Positions 37,501 to 49,685 of a stretch of DNA of 64,000 nt are shown here, piece by piece. The translations under genes and the position numbers were made by a program. The notes below the pieces were generated by a model that was not told the origin of the DNA, made no database searches, and worked only from the letters and a program-made list of their open reading frames with translations. Position 1 is the first letter of the stretch. Each line of letters begins with the position of its first letter. Origin of the DNA: Apteryx mantelli (lineage: Eukaryota; Chordata; Aves; Apterygiformes; Apterygidae); assembly GCF_036417845.1 (NCBI RefSeq), contig NC_089979.1, positions 49,918,775-49,982,774 of the forward strand, read 5' to 3'.

Positions 37501-40108
37501 TCCAGTGAGACTGAAAGAATTGAACTGCTAGAAAGAAAAATCCTCTGAGGCAGATTGCAAAGCCCCGGTCATGCTGGTGAGAAGTTATGGAAGTAATTCT
37601 GTTGGCTTTGCATTTCACCTGGTTCTACAGCAAATTGCAGCAGACATATAAATTGAGAGCAGGGGACCTTGATCTGGTTGCAGGGAGAGAACCTTCCTCA
37701 ACAAATGCTCACCAGTGAGAGATGAAGGGTTTGCAGTCTGGCCTTTACGAGACAGATCAGATGTTATCTGCTTTGATTAGCAAGCATCAGCCTAACTAAG
37801 AGTATTTGTGCAGGAAACCGTTTGATAGATGGATCTTGAATGATGCAGTCATTTTTTATATCATCCCACTATTAAACTTCTTAAAAAAAAAAAAAAAGAA
37901 AACACACACACATTTTATAGGGAGAGACGTATTGCAGTTCAGCTTCACCTAATTAAAGATACGACAAGCCCTTCTAGGGACACTTACAGGTAGTACTGAA
38001 AAAGCTGCATACTACAGTGCATATAAGGATTTTCTTAATTTTAAAATATGGAGCCCACATTGCTCCCACTAATAACAGAAATAGCATTGTCTTCAGGCCC
38101 TAAGGCTCCAATTCTGCAAACATGATACCGTGTGTAACTTTGTTCCCAAGAGTTATCCTATTGAAGCAGATTTACCCTGGTATCAGTGAATGGCTTGTTC
38201 ATATGGAAAACTGCTGTAGTTTTTCACAAGATTAATTATCCATACTCTGAGGCAGTCTGTAATTTATAACTAAAGCTGTAAACAATAAACAAATGCACCA
38301 TGTAGAAACTTGTAGGACAAGCTTAACTGCTCTCCTGGTCATTTGGAAAAATTGCCTTTTCTTCTCCTTCAGTGACATTAGCATGCTATTAACAGAAGCC
38401 TAGTGGGCTTCTGCACCTGCTAATGTTATGGACCTGCTACAGGTTGTACTGAAATAAATAGGTACCCTGCAAAGTTGAGTATATCTGTTGTATTTGCTTA
38501 TTCAACTAAGATAATCAGGTGTCTGACTGTCCCTTGGATTCTGCAGGATCAGAAGCCAAAGTTGGATTCTTTATGAATTGTGAGTCCTAAACATTGAAGT
38601 AGACCTGTTTGTTTTGTTTGTTTATATGCTTTGAAAGATTTTGTTTCCTCATAGGTTTATCATCCTCTTGGGTGAAAATGCAGCAAGAAAATCAGTTTGC
38701 TGCATTGGTGTTTATTTTCTTGTGTCATCCTGCAAGCAGCACAAATATGTTAGCTACAACTGACAAATAAGCAGTCAAAATTTAGGGAAGGCCTCATGAA
38801 AAAAGACATATCGATAAAGCTCAACAGAACTGTTTCTCCTTGAAGATATGGGCCTGTTTCTTTATAATCTTGCCTCTGGTAGTGTAAAAGCAAAGCTATT
38901 CCAGAGCAACTGTATGTGACTACAGAGCTGTATATGACAAGTCATGTAGGACTCCATAAAGATCTATGGCCTTTTTTTACCTCGAGAAATTTTATAGCTA
39001 TAGTTGAACCAATGAAGGATGATGAAGGACCTGTATTTTGTCTTATTGCACAAAGTTAAATACATTAAATCTTCCCAAAAGAGGGAAAAAAAGTTGCTTT
39101 CTATTAACAGAAGAAGGTAGGTCAGAGAGAGGATGCCTGCATGTCCATCCACATGGATAGCTTCACTGTTCCTCTGCCAGTCTGCCCCGGTAGATTGGTT
39201 ACCAGATACATGGATGGAAATCTTCGGACATCAGGGAAGTTGTAACCCTACCTCACTAACACATCTACAGAGGTGTCTTCTGTCCTGGCTGCTCTGTTGT
39301 GGTACACTGCCTAAACTCTGAGAGGAGTGTGGTGTGGTGGTTTATTTTTTTGGGGGGGGAAAAGCAACACCTGCAGGAGCCTAGATGCCTAGTGAGTATT
39401 TCTGAAGAGGACAAAATATGTTTGGAGAGGGAGAGAGACTGAGACCTGCAGAGATAAATGCAAGAACACAGAAGAAACCCACAACATGACAGTAATGACA
39501 TTAACTCTTTAAGTCTTTGGCTTTTGACCAATTTCTTGTGTGACTTTAGAAGTCGTATGATTGCTCAGCTCCAGGTCACCAGCTGTGAAAGCTAGGGTAG
39601 TTACACTTCTCTGCCCTGTAGACGTGCTATGAGGGCACATTCATGCTTGTTCATGACATCCAGGGAACTATGACTGCTTTCCAGAAAGGAGAGTTGATTA
39701 AAACAACTGCACCAGGACTTTTTGCTAGAAGTGTTCTGGATGAAATCTGTAGTGATCTGTTTTTGTCTGAGAACGCAGGATTCTTTGTTCTATAGCTTCA
39801 TGCCTGTGTTTTTCCACCTCTCTTTGCAGGTGTATTGGGTAGGACCAATAATTGGAGCAGTCCTTGCTGGTGCTCTTTATGAATATGTCTATTGCCCAGA
39901 TGTTGAACTCAAGCGCCGTTTTAAAGATGTCTTCAGCAAGGCCACCCAGCCATCCAAAGGGAAATACATGGAGGTGGATGACAACAGGAGCCATGTAGAG
40001 ACCGATGACCTGATCCTGAAGCCTGGAGTTGTTCATGTGATTGATATTGACAGGGGTGAAGACAAGAAGGGGAGAGATCCATCCAGTGAGGTACTGTCTT
40101 CTGTATGA
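31086..40108 (+). CDS. AQP4: Aquaporin-4, complete (five exons)
   Basis: AQP4 is the water channel of astrocyte end-feet and other basolateral membranes; it works as a tetramer and M23 forms orthogonal arrays. The CDS is 31086-31117, 35333-35747, 36606-36770, 37134-37214, 39830-40108: 972 nt, 323 residues, the human length. All four introns have GT-AG ends and conserved phases. Six membrane spans and the two half-helices are present: NPA at 97-99 and 213-215, with the selectivity-filter residues Phe77, His201, Ala210 and Arg216. Cys13 and Cys17 (palmitoylation sites in mammals) are kept, and there is an extra Cys19. Ser111 is kept. The C-terminus ends SSV, a PDZ ligand for syntrophin. M1 starts at 31086 and M23 at 35367 (strong context, A at -3 and G at +4). 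It follows CHST9 on the same strand, as in mammals. Confidence 0.98.
31118..35332 (+). other. AQP4: AQP4 intron 0
   Basis: 4.2 kb between GTGAGT and TTTTCAG. The first 0.4 kb is CpG island, the rest AT-rich, with a T-rich tract at 34279-34311. In mammals a second promoter for the M23 mRNA lies just before exon 1; I cannot identify a clear one here. Open frames at 33.17-33.52 kb on both strands overlap and are treated as chance. Confidence 0.85.
35333..35747 (+). CDS. AQP4: AQP4 exon 1 (residues 11-149, M23 start)
   Basis: Opens in phase 2 after CAG and finishes Gly11. It carries Cys13, Cys17, Cys19, Met23 (35367), membrane spans 1-3, the first NPA motif in HINPAV (97-99), filter residue Phe77 and Ser111. 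The extracellular loop A (around residues 56-69) has Ser62 where human has Thr. It ends in ...GVTT with donor GTAATA, phase 0. Confidence 0.97.
35748..36605 (+). other. AQP4: AQP4 intron 1
   Basis: 0.86 kb, AT-rich. It holds a dense run of TAAT/ATTA homeodomain-type core sites at 36217-36290 and short A-runs; otherwise nothing recognised. Confidence 0.9.
36606..36770 (+). CDS. AQP4: AQP4 exon 2 (residues 150-204)
   Basis: 165 nt, phase 0 at both ends, the same size as in human. Encodes membrane span 4 and most of span 5 ([20 protein letters not shown] and [13 protein letters not shown]) and the selectivity-filter residue His201. Acceptor TTGCAG, donor GTAAGT. Confidence 0.97.
36771..37133 (+). 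other. AQP4: AQP4 intron 2
   Basis: 363 bp between GTAAGT and CTTTAG. No element was recognised; open frames crossing it are chance. Confidence 0.9.
37134..37214 (+). CDS. AQP4: AQP4 exon 3 (residues 205-231)
   Basis: 81 nt, phase 0. It encodes [20 protein letters not shown] and following residues: the second NPA (213-215), filter residues Ala210 and Arg216, and a possible N-glycan site at Asn206. Donor GTAATG after ...ENQW. Confidence 0.97.
37215..39829 (+). other. AQP4: AQP4 intron 3
   Basis: 2.6 kb, largest intron after intron 0. It has an A-run at 37882-37896, a T/G-run near 39336-39360 and a probable MIR fossil at 39525-39640. It ends with the acceptor TTTGCAG. Confidence 0.88.
39525..39640 (+). 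repeat. Probable MIR-like SINE fossil in AQP4 intron 3
   Basis: The order 'tgtgtgactttagaagtcg', 'ctccaggtcaccagctgtgaaa' (as two nearby blocks), 'agttacacttctctgcc' and 'tgctatgagg' follows the core and 3' part of MIR-type SINEs. It is more decayed than the copy at 18.8 kb, so the call is tentative. Confidence 0.4.
39830..40108 (+). CDS. AQP4: AQP4 exon 4 (residues 232-323 and stop)
   Basis: Encodes membrane span 6 ([19 protein letters not shown]) and the cytoplasmic tail, including the conserved [20 protein letters not shown] block, and ends EVLSSV, a class I PDZ ligand. The stop TGA at 40106-40108 is followed by CTAG, a known readthrough context. Confidence 0.97.
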   Translation: MYWVGPIIGAVLAGALYEYVYCPDVELKRRFKDVFSKATQPSKGKYMEVDDNRSHVETDDLILKPGVVHVIDIDRGEDKKGRDPSSEVLSSV

Positions 40109-40195
40109 CTAGCAAGGAGCACTGAAAGCAGAGAGCAGCCTGCTAGCATGTCCACAGATATCCTTCCACCTATTAAAGAAACAGATCTCCTGTAA
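40106..40195 (+). promoter_or_regulatory. AQP4: AQP4 stop-codon readthrough signal and extension
   Basis: The stop is TGA followed directly by CTAG, the context reported for efficient readthrough in mammals, where it yields the isoform AQP4ex. Here the same frame stays open for 28 codons (40109-40192) to TAA at 40193-40195, so readthrough would add 29 residues counting the one inserted at TGA. The extension starts LARSTESRE and ends in DLL; it is Ser/Thr rich and would hide the SSV PDZ ligand. The length equals the mammalian extension as I recall it. Translation is inferred, not shown. Confidence 0.75.
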
Positions 40196-41730
40196 ACTGA
40201 GCATCTACCATTTCATAAAAGGTATGGTGCAGGCAGCAACATGGTAGTGGCATCACCAAACTGTACTGATCAGAAGGAATACTAGAATTTTGCCACAATT
40301 AGGATTCCCCACATATTATTCCAAATTAAGAGATGTCCCTACTCTCTTACTCTCCTTCTTTATGGAACATCTCCAAAGTCAAAAAAGAGATGAAAGCATT
40401 CTGCTTTAATAAATCAGTCAATGAGTTGAAGATAGAGATGTTTAACATCCAGATTGACAGTTAAGACATATCAGAAAATGCCTATAGACATAAAGACCTA
40501 CTTATCAGATTGTTCTTCTGACACTTAATTGGCTGTTGTCAACTCTGATTAGCAAAGAACGCTTGATGGATAAGATGTTCTAGGTCCAGGGACAACATCA
40601 ATGGTATTTAAGACTTTTATCCAAAGTCAAGCAAAGGAGTGTTGTTTCCATTTGCATACATCATTATTGCCTTGCAAACTACCTCTTAAAAAATAATATT
40701 TTATAGATTTAAAAAAATTTTCACCTTGTCAAATCTCACTCATTTGGTTTGCAGTATAAATATATTACTTTTATACCTTCCCAGGAGTAAATACACTGAA
40801 ATCAAAAATTAAAAGCTACTGTAATAAGGCTGCAAAGCATTTGACTGTTCTTCATGCTAGCTCATGTCACTGTCTTTCTGGTGAAACATTCTCCTGAGGT
40901 TTGACTATTGACTATTTAGTGCTAGCAGACTCTCAAGGTCATGCAGAAAATATGAAGGCTCTCCTGTTACTTAATAACTCAAGAGATATCAGAAGAAAAG
41001 AAGGCATATCTGTTTTCAGTGCACTTGTTCAAATACACATTTCTGTGCCAATTTATGTAAACTAAAGGTTTAAATTACTTATCTACTTTCTTACAAGATG
41101 GTTGGAGATATGATTTTTTTTTTAAATTTATTAGTAATGTAGAGTGTTTTTTAACTTTTGTTAACTGTATTGAAACACTGATTGGGAAATATTTTTTTTT
41201 TATAACAGATGATAAAAATGACTGCTTCTGGCTTTTTGTTGTAATTGATCTCTAGTTGAACAGGCTCCATGCTTGTTTCGCTGTTGCTATAGTCTTAATT
41301 ACATCTCTGGCAAAGCTTTTTTAATCTGTTAGGAAGAAATGCAAGCACTTACAAAGTTTTTTTAGGGGGAAAGGGAATGAAATATGATCAGTAATTAGTC
41401 TTTCTCTTGTAGAAGTATTTCACTAGACATAACCAACCCAACAAAACATTTCTATAAAGCTGTTGCTGACTTTATTACTGGCTTTTGTTTCAGTCAGTTG
41501 CTTTCAGTTTTACAATATGCAGCTGCAGAGCAGTCAAAGCCTCATTATTACTGTAACTGTATGGATTTTATTTTAAAATTGAAAACCTATTCCTGCCTAC
41601 TTGGCAATAAGGGGGGAAAAAAAGCATTGGTCCTGACTGCGGCCTGTAATAGACTCGCCTGCTCTTTGACATTACTCCACATGCAATCTTCATTAGAGGG
41701 AATTAGATGTTTCTAATGAGACAATAAAGC
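40109..41730 (+). other. AQP4: AQP4 3'UTR region with candidate poly(A) signals
   Basis: AT-rich sequence with T-runs follows the stop. AATAAA occurs at 40408-40413 and 41723-41728; mammalian AQP4 mRNAs have long 3'UTRs, so the distal signal or one further right may be the main one. The end of the transcript cannot be fixed from sequence. Confidence 0.5.
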
Positions 41731-41981
41731 ACTACTAAACTCAGATCTGTGCACTATGATCCAAGGCCAGTTCTGCTATCCCAGCTCATAACACTGGATA
41801 TCCTAGCATATCCTGTTATGTTCATTTTCCTGGTCTCACTTTTCTTGTATTAAAAGCCCTGTTAGAGAGGCTCACACAAGCTCCCTGCATTGAGTGTGAG
41901 ATTCCTGACTCCGCCAGGCGCTCACAGTTTGGCCATGATCTCCTTCCTGCTCCCTGCAGCTTTGGCCTATAGGCCAAGCAC

Positions 41982-42130
41982 AGCATGTGACATGCATGGG
42001 CATGGGACTAGGCTTCCTTGAGTGGTCACATAGCATGTGGCACACAGAGGCATGGGAATGAGCTTCCCTAAGTTACTGCATGGCACGTTGCATGTGTGGG
42101 CATGGGACTGCATTTCCCAGAGCAACCCAT
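41982..42130. repeat. Minisatellite, three 50-bp units
   Basis: Three diverged copies of a 50-bp unit lie head to tail. The anchor 'ggcatggga' recurs exactly at 50-bp steps (41999, 42049, 42099), preceded by 'agcatgtg'/'ggcacgtt' and followed by 'gcttccct'-like text. No further copy was found on either side. Confidence 0.8.
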
Positions 42131-45100
42131 CCTAGCCCTGTTCCCCCTCACACCATCCATCTCCTCCAGCACATGAGCCATCCCAGGAGCTCCATCTCAT
42201 ACTTGTTGAGGCATCGCAGCAGTGGCTACCCGTGGGTTCTGGTAAAATAGCTGGATATTTGTTCTCAGCTGTACACATGACACAGCAACAGCATTGCTAG
42301 AGCATGAGTGTGGTTACGGGCTTTCAAGACACCATTTCAAATGACAGATAAGAGGTTCTTCCTGCAGCAAGGAGCAAGTCTCCTGTGGGGAGGGCAACAC
42401 GGATGTGGTGTTTAGACCCCCTACATGGCTCCTCTTGGATAAGTAAATTTCAGGCTAAATACATTAAATGAGAAAGTATTAAACTTATGCTTTTTTTTTT
42501 TCTTTAGGCATATGCTCTAACTTTTTTTTTTTTTTTCCGAATGCCATATTTGTTAAAGGGGCACTTTGATAAACCTTTTGCACAGTTTCAGGGGATAAAG
42601 TAAAGAGTAATGCATGTAGCCCTGGTGGGTTGTTAAGAAGTCTTGCATTTTGATATTTAAAAACACTCTGTAGAAGCTCATAATTTGTGAATTTTGCATG
42701 GTATTATTTAAATAAGAAGCTGTGACTTGTTTTATGTTTAACGGTCCTTTTACACAAATGACGTGATGCGTATTTTCTTCACCCAGCTTGATTCTGCTGC
42801 TGAGGTGAGCATAACACTAGTATAATATTAGCTAAGTCAGGAGACTTTTTTTCTCTTTCTTCTTCATTAATGAATTGTGGCAAACTCTCGGAACCAGTCG
42901 CAGAAGAACTCCTCACAGAAAGAGTATTGGAGATAAGGTACAGGCTGCTGAGCAAAGATCAGGGGAAAGAGGGGAAGCCAAAATAAACAGGACATTAGTC
43001 GGTAAAGTATGTTCTCTGTAGACATAAGCAGGAAGGTGAGATATGGTAGGTCTGCTCCTGCTCCCACTGAAGAGGATTCATGGAGAAGTTTCTTTGATCC
43101 TGGGCTACTTCAGGACCTGATGGCTCCTCTCATACACTTCACTGTGGTTTCGGCAAAATTGGAGCCTTTGGGCAAGATGCTTAATTCTAGAAGTAGATGC
43201 ATTCAACTTGAGTTTTATGACCCACCCTAAAGTTAATTCTTAGCAGTAGTTGTCATCACTGTTGGTTCTACCCCATCACAAGAGATCACCATTAATGGAA
43301 GAGAATACCACACTTCAGCATGCCTCAGGGCTTGATTCAGCTCTAACCTGCAGGGCTACATTGTTCTCTAAGTTGTTTTGCAGTGGTATCATCAACATAA
43401 AATTACATTTGGCTAAATAATAGACTGGTGTGACCTTTTTCATGACCTGCAAGTACTTTTGCCGTAATATGATTTTTAAAACATATATTTTAATACTGTT
43501 TGAGTTAGATTTATGTTAAAAGACCTTCAGCTCTAAATTGCAGCTAGCAATATAACTTGATGTCCTCTAAAAGTATTTGTTGGTTGAGGTGGGAAATGGT
43601 AAACGTCTTTGGTTTATGATGGGAGATGGATATCGTAGTAAGCATGCTAGGCACGTTGTCATAATTCTCGAGTCCTAAAATTTAAAAGATGGATGAGCCT
43701 CTTGCTCCTTCATGAAGGCAGGACTGTTTCCAACATTATTTTTACATTCTAACAAATGAGTTCAAAATATTTAATTACTGGACTTCAGAAGAGAAAAGAT
43801 GAAACTAAAAGGTGGGTTACACTGAGGTACACAAATACTTTTCAGGTCCATACAGACCCTAAGGAGTTTATCAGCCAAATTCTAACTACTCTCAGGAGGG
43901 GGGAAATAAGCTTCCTATGGCATCTGAGATATCATAATCCTTCTCCTATTAAAGTACTGGGGGCTGTATCTTTCATTCAGTGGAAGCAGGAGTGAGACAC
44001 TGCATATCACATAAAATGCTTAGGTTTCTCACCTGTATTAGTACATGAGCTTTTCTGAAATGTGTCTTATTTCTGACTATTAATAGTTAAGCACAGTAGC
44101 TGCTTAAAAAGCTAGATAACCTTCAAATAAGATTTATATCTTTCTAGTACCTGGTTACAGAGCAGTTGCTGTTGTGCCCTGCAACATTTTATCTGCAGCC
44201 TATGCTAGCCCATGTTAACAAGATGTTATACACCATCCAATATTTATAATCTAAATAAAATACGTGAGAATTTACATTGTGAACCTTTCTTTCCAAGGTG
44301 AGAGGTGGAAACACCATACAAATTTTTTTGTATCTCAAATCAACCTGCGTGTATCTGAGTTTCTTGAGGACTTACTAAACAGACATGATACAAATATAGA
44401 CTGAAATATTTGTTACCCAGTTCTATGATCTAAGCCGTAGTGATATGGTCTCTGTAATTTAGGGCAAATGGGGTAAAGTAGGTTAAATACATGGATTTTT
44501 CCACAAGACTGCATCTTGTTGAAATGTCAAGTCACCACAATACCAAAACTAATCTTATAGGATTTAAAATTTCCTTATGTGATATTTGGACTAATCTATT
44601 GAAGAATATGCTATAAAATACTGCATGCTTATCTGATTTCCACTTGTATTCTGCTGTATCTCACACTGCTGTTGCAAATAAATTGTCTGTTCAAAAAAAG
44701 AAAAGGCATCATTTGGTCGCTGGAAAATATTTAAAAATCCTAAAGCTCATGACTAAGTATAAGGAAAAAAAATGAAACAATCAGACAAATAGCACATGTC
44801 CAAAAAGAGTCTGGAAGTGTGTGTGACTGAGAATGGATGATTTACAGTAGGAAAATATTTCTGTCAATGAAGAGATGAGTGAAAGTGATTGAATATCTTT
44901 ATGAAAACAAACTAAACCAATTAGAGCAAAATCTCTGCTGGTATATGTTTATCATAGATTTTGCTAGATGGATTTAAAACTAATGTAAACAGTGGAGAGC
45001 TAAGGCGTAGCAAAAGTGTCCTCACTGTCTTTTTCAGAAATGATATAGGCACTTTGCTATATTGGTAGCTCCTTTGCAATACAGGTCCTTTCACTAAGGC

Positions 45101-48100
45101 ATGGGTTTTAAGACCCAGCTCCCATAAGGAACGTAGGCAAGTGAAATGAGGCCCTGTAGCAAATACGGTTTGGTTGCCTGGCTCTGTACTCAGAACACAA
45201 AATACCCTAACTGCTACACCAGAGTCGTGCTCCATTTTTGTCCTGCCAACCTTATAGATCCTTTCTGGAAAGTGTCTTCGTGAGGGGCAGAGTGCCTAGC
45301 CCATGGGTTCCCAGCTCGAAATCACCTCAGCATGCAAAGAGAGCTAACCCCATGTCTTGCACTTGCTGAGGCAGTGTATCTTAACATCGTGAGATGCTGG
45401 GTATGGCCACAGGGTCCACCACACCATTATTTCACAGGAGGCTTGGGGGTAGGGGACATGTATCTTACTATACACATGCTCTGTATGTACCGTACCAAAA
45501 CAGATTCCCAAGGGAATTTAGGCAGAACAACATCATGTCCTTCTGAATCACAGTCACTTAAGGCAGGAGCCACTTGGACATTTTTGGGACACTCACAAAA
45601 CAGGAATCTAGGTGTCAGGAGAGTTAGAAAGGCAAAGTGATTTAGTTATCTCCAGTGTTAGGACAGCAAGGTCCTAGGAGTAACAGGAAAGCAACAGCAT
45701 GGGCAAAGAGCATTGTAGTGTAGCACTGGCACTGTGGTGTCACTTGCAAGACAAAAATGTGGTCCCTGTTGTACATGGGCTTGTAGGTCGGCTGGTGGGA
45801 TCACACCTGAGCCATTAGGTAGTGCAGAGAAGGACAAGCTGTGACACATCTTGATTTGAGTGATGGCCTCGCTCTAAGCTCCAGGGATGACACAGGCTTC
45901 AGCAGCAACCACTGCACACGGCAATTGTGGCCTTGTCGTTTGCTTAAAAAGAAAACTTATAGAGTAGACACACCCATTAGCAGCTTCCTTATAACCCTCC
46001 TTTGGGTTTAAACCCCTTTATCTGTTGCAGATTGTGGTGTGTTGCAGACTTCATAAGCTGCTTTATTTTTATCAGATTGATAACTGTTATCTTGACTATT
46101 AACGTCTTTTGACCTTTCTTTCCCAATTAGAAAAGCATTCCTTGCAAGTACAAAGGCTGCGAAATAATCTAGCTAGAAAAGCCTGTCACAAGCTTCTTTT
46201 GAAGGGGAGCTTATACTATTTGGCTCTCACCTTGCTGGGTACAACAAAGAGAGGCACAAGCTTTCCACTGGGCTCACTGGTTATGCCTGGCAAACAGCAA
46301 TCCCAGTCTATTTTCTGCACTCGTGCATAGCAACTGCCTGCATATGATGTTTCATCTCTACTTCCCTTTTGATTATGAATCTCCTTAGAAAGTGCTGAAA
46401 TTCAGTGTCTGAAAGTTTGTATTAGTAGGCTCTGTGTCCGCGTGAAAGAGCAAGCTGCATATGAATGCACAGCTTTGCACAGCCACCGGATTTGCTCCTT
46501 CCCAGCAGTGGACAAGATCAGCGGTGGAAATCACGGGAGATCAGCTCCCATCTGAGACTGTTGCATGCTCCACTGGGATCCTAATGACTCAGTCATTTAT
46601 TTCCATTTATTTCCAAGCCATATGACTTGCAGCTTGAAGAGGGGTCATGCCTGTCACCCTACCACCACCATGGAACCATTTGGGTTCTGCTACTCTTCCT
46701 CTCAAGGATCATTTGCCAGAAGCCTTTTTTTCCACATTTGAACAATTTAAAAATTGGTTAATTTACACATTTTGGAACCTTCTGGCACCGTAAATATTCT
46801 ACTGTTATCCCATTCTACTTTATGATTAGCCCCACTTATTCTGTGGGAATTGCTGCTTTGCTTTGGAACAGCATAGCTTAGGGCACTGCAGAGTCATTTG
46901 TTTTTTTTTCTCAAAAAATTCATTTGATAATTCCACTGATATCAACACTGTTTTGTTCCGCTGCTTGAACTATCCTCATCTTCATGGTATCCCAGTGCCT
47001 AGCTGAAGATAGCTGGTCCTGCCTTCAGACTAGAATGCATGTTTTGTTTATTTTATTTTATTCCCTGCTTTGCTAGCAAAATGAGCTCATCAGAGCTGGA
47101 ATTAGATGTTTTAGTATCTAGAGCCTCGTTCTCCAGGCTTCTTCAAGTGGCTACTGCCACTTCAGATTTGGAGCATTTTTTTCTAGGCAGCAGCAGATTT
47201 GCCCCCTGAAGAGTGTTTCTCATCTGCCTCAACTTGCTGGATCTGTACAGTACATCAGAGAAGGGAGGCTAAATCCTTCCTTAGCTTCACTGAAGAGATG
47301 AAGTCAGTTTACACCAGCTGAACCCAGTCTTACAGAATTGCAACGGAGTCAACAGTGTCCCAGCAAGGAAGAAAGCAAATTTGAAAAGATTGGATTTGGG
47401 CTTGTGGCAAGTCCCTGGGCTCCGATTTGAAAGAAAAATGTCAATAGGAAAACTGGAACAATGGTAGGTTGGCCCTGTAAGTATTGAACTTATGCACATG
47501 AATATCCACTAAGAAAAAGCCTAATGTTTCCTGATTAAACATGACAGAGTAGGGACAAAATGAACTCCAGAGATCAGGAAGATGTACATAGATGTTGGAC
47601 TCTGCTGCTGTTTGCCCACAGGTATTGCTCCAGAGAAACAGCTGCACAGCATCTCCTCAGAGCTGAGTCAGACCAGCTGTACAGGGCAGGATGCACACAA
47701 ACGCAAATGTTTCAGACACAAAGCTTTTCTGTTTTTTTCCTTCCTTCCACAGCTGCCCAGCACAGTTCACATTTACTGGAGGAAAACATTGCTCGGGCAT
47801 AAATGCAGAAGCTTCTGTAGCCTCGAGACTAAAACGTGGGAATAAAGCTTTGTGTCCTCCAACCTTTTAGCTTTGGAAAAGCCTAGCAAATGGCACAGAG
47901 GGAGCTGCAAAAGAGAAGGTCAAAAAGTCCTTCTGGATCCCTCTGCATCCGAGTCATTCCTAGAGCTATCCTTAGAGATGCGCTCCATAGGTTAATTTAT
48001 CACTGTGTAAATAAAGTATACCCCAACTGCTTTTACTACTAGCCTTCCTGAGCTAGAATAAATATCTCTTAGTCGAGTATAGCTGAAGAGCATCTAAGGT

Positions 48101-49641
48101 TTATATACAGAAGCTATTGCTATTGTGTCTGAGTGGTGAGGAAAAGGTCAAAGCAAACTGATTTTTTTTCTCTCTCCAGTTAGGAAAATACTGTTCATCT
48201 GTTGTTTTCTGTGTAGTTTTTGGTCTTTTTTTCCTCTTAGAGATCTGTGTTCCTTTCAGGACTTCCTAATTTTATCTTTTACACAAGTCAAATCCTCACT
48301 TTACAGAATTAAGTACCACTGTTTTGTTTCTCACCCAGCAAAGTCTTTCACTATCCTTTTTTTGTGGTCAAAGACTGTGACTTGAGGATGTTTTAAAGTT
48401 TCTGGCTGTTGTAATGTCCTTGCTCTGCAGTACCCAATGGCATCCTCTATCACAGCTTCTCCATTTGTCTATGTTTCCTGTATAGATAGCTGTCCCTTCA
48501 CTGGGGTTGGGAATCTCTGAGAACTGCTGAGGTTTTTGCAATGAAGCTGCAAACATCTGAACTTCTGATTCAGATCTTCATTTTACTTTAGCTGGTATCT
48601 TCCATATTAAAACACACAAAATTTCTGTGAGCTTTATTTCAAGATGGACTTAAGTTTTTCCTTTAAGTCCCCCCCTTTTTATTCATTTTCTCATCATCTT
48701 GCTAATTATTTAAAATTTATTCTTAAAACCTGCATGTTTGATACAATTGCCTTTATAAATAGTATTTGTATTTCTTATATTCAGTTCTATTGTTTCCATA
48801 TTTTCTGTGTCTGAGGGGCTAAGGGTTGTGAGAATAAAATGTAAACATTGTCTAACAGAAGAAAATCCTATTCTGGCAGTTGTATATGGCATAGTTGGAG
48901 TTTGGGATACTGGAAAGTGCCTAAAAACTGTCATGTTATATCCCTGCAAACACAAACATCAGTCAACAGTCAAACATCACTTAAAGGTTTCAGGGTTAAG
49001 TAGAAAATGTATAATGCTAAAAACATGAAATGAAAACCTAGATACTGATCTTCAGCTTTGCAGCCAGAGGATGGGAATTCCCCATCATATCCTTCAGCCC
49101 TGGAAAGGGCTCCCAGTTGATTTGTCATGTACAAAAAAATTGCCTTGTACAATTTGGGGCTGAATCAGCTCAGAGGATACATCTATGTAATCATTTGAAG
49201 GTTTCTTTGCCAGCATCAGGACCCCTGGTACTGTCTCTTCTGAGCATCCCCATGGGCAAAAGATTAAGTGCAGGCAGGATGTCACACACCTGAACTCATC
49301 CGTGGCTTTAATACAACAGCAAGAAGTTAGATACAGGGTCAGGCATGGCCAGAGTCACCAAGGAGGCAAGCTGAGGGCAGGCAGAGCAGGCGACGAGCAG
49401 TTGGCAAATCAAGAAACAAGCTGTGCTGCTCGGGGCTGCTCCCCAGACAGCTCCTGTAGAGCCAGGCAAACACAGCAATAAAGTTCTTACCTCCACCTCC
49501 ACAGAGTGGGAGAACCTAAATAAAATTTTTCCGATTCTCACTTCCAAATCCTGTGGCACTCCATAGCTAAAACAGCTTCCAGATACTAAATCCTGCAGTC
49601 CTAGGATATGGTTACACCAATTTTACAATTAAATATACATC

Positions 49642-49685
<44 letters not shown>

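Noticed and set aside
39722..39829. Upstream in-frame extension of AQP4 exon 4 starting before 39830
   Set aside because: The extension is intron sequence; the acceptor TTTGCAG at 39829 gives exactly the conserved join of Trp231 and Val232.
46585..46595. AP-1-like TGACTCAGTCA followed by two TTTATTTCC units
   Set aside because: A single short motif in gene-poor DNA with no other support.
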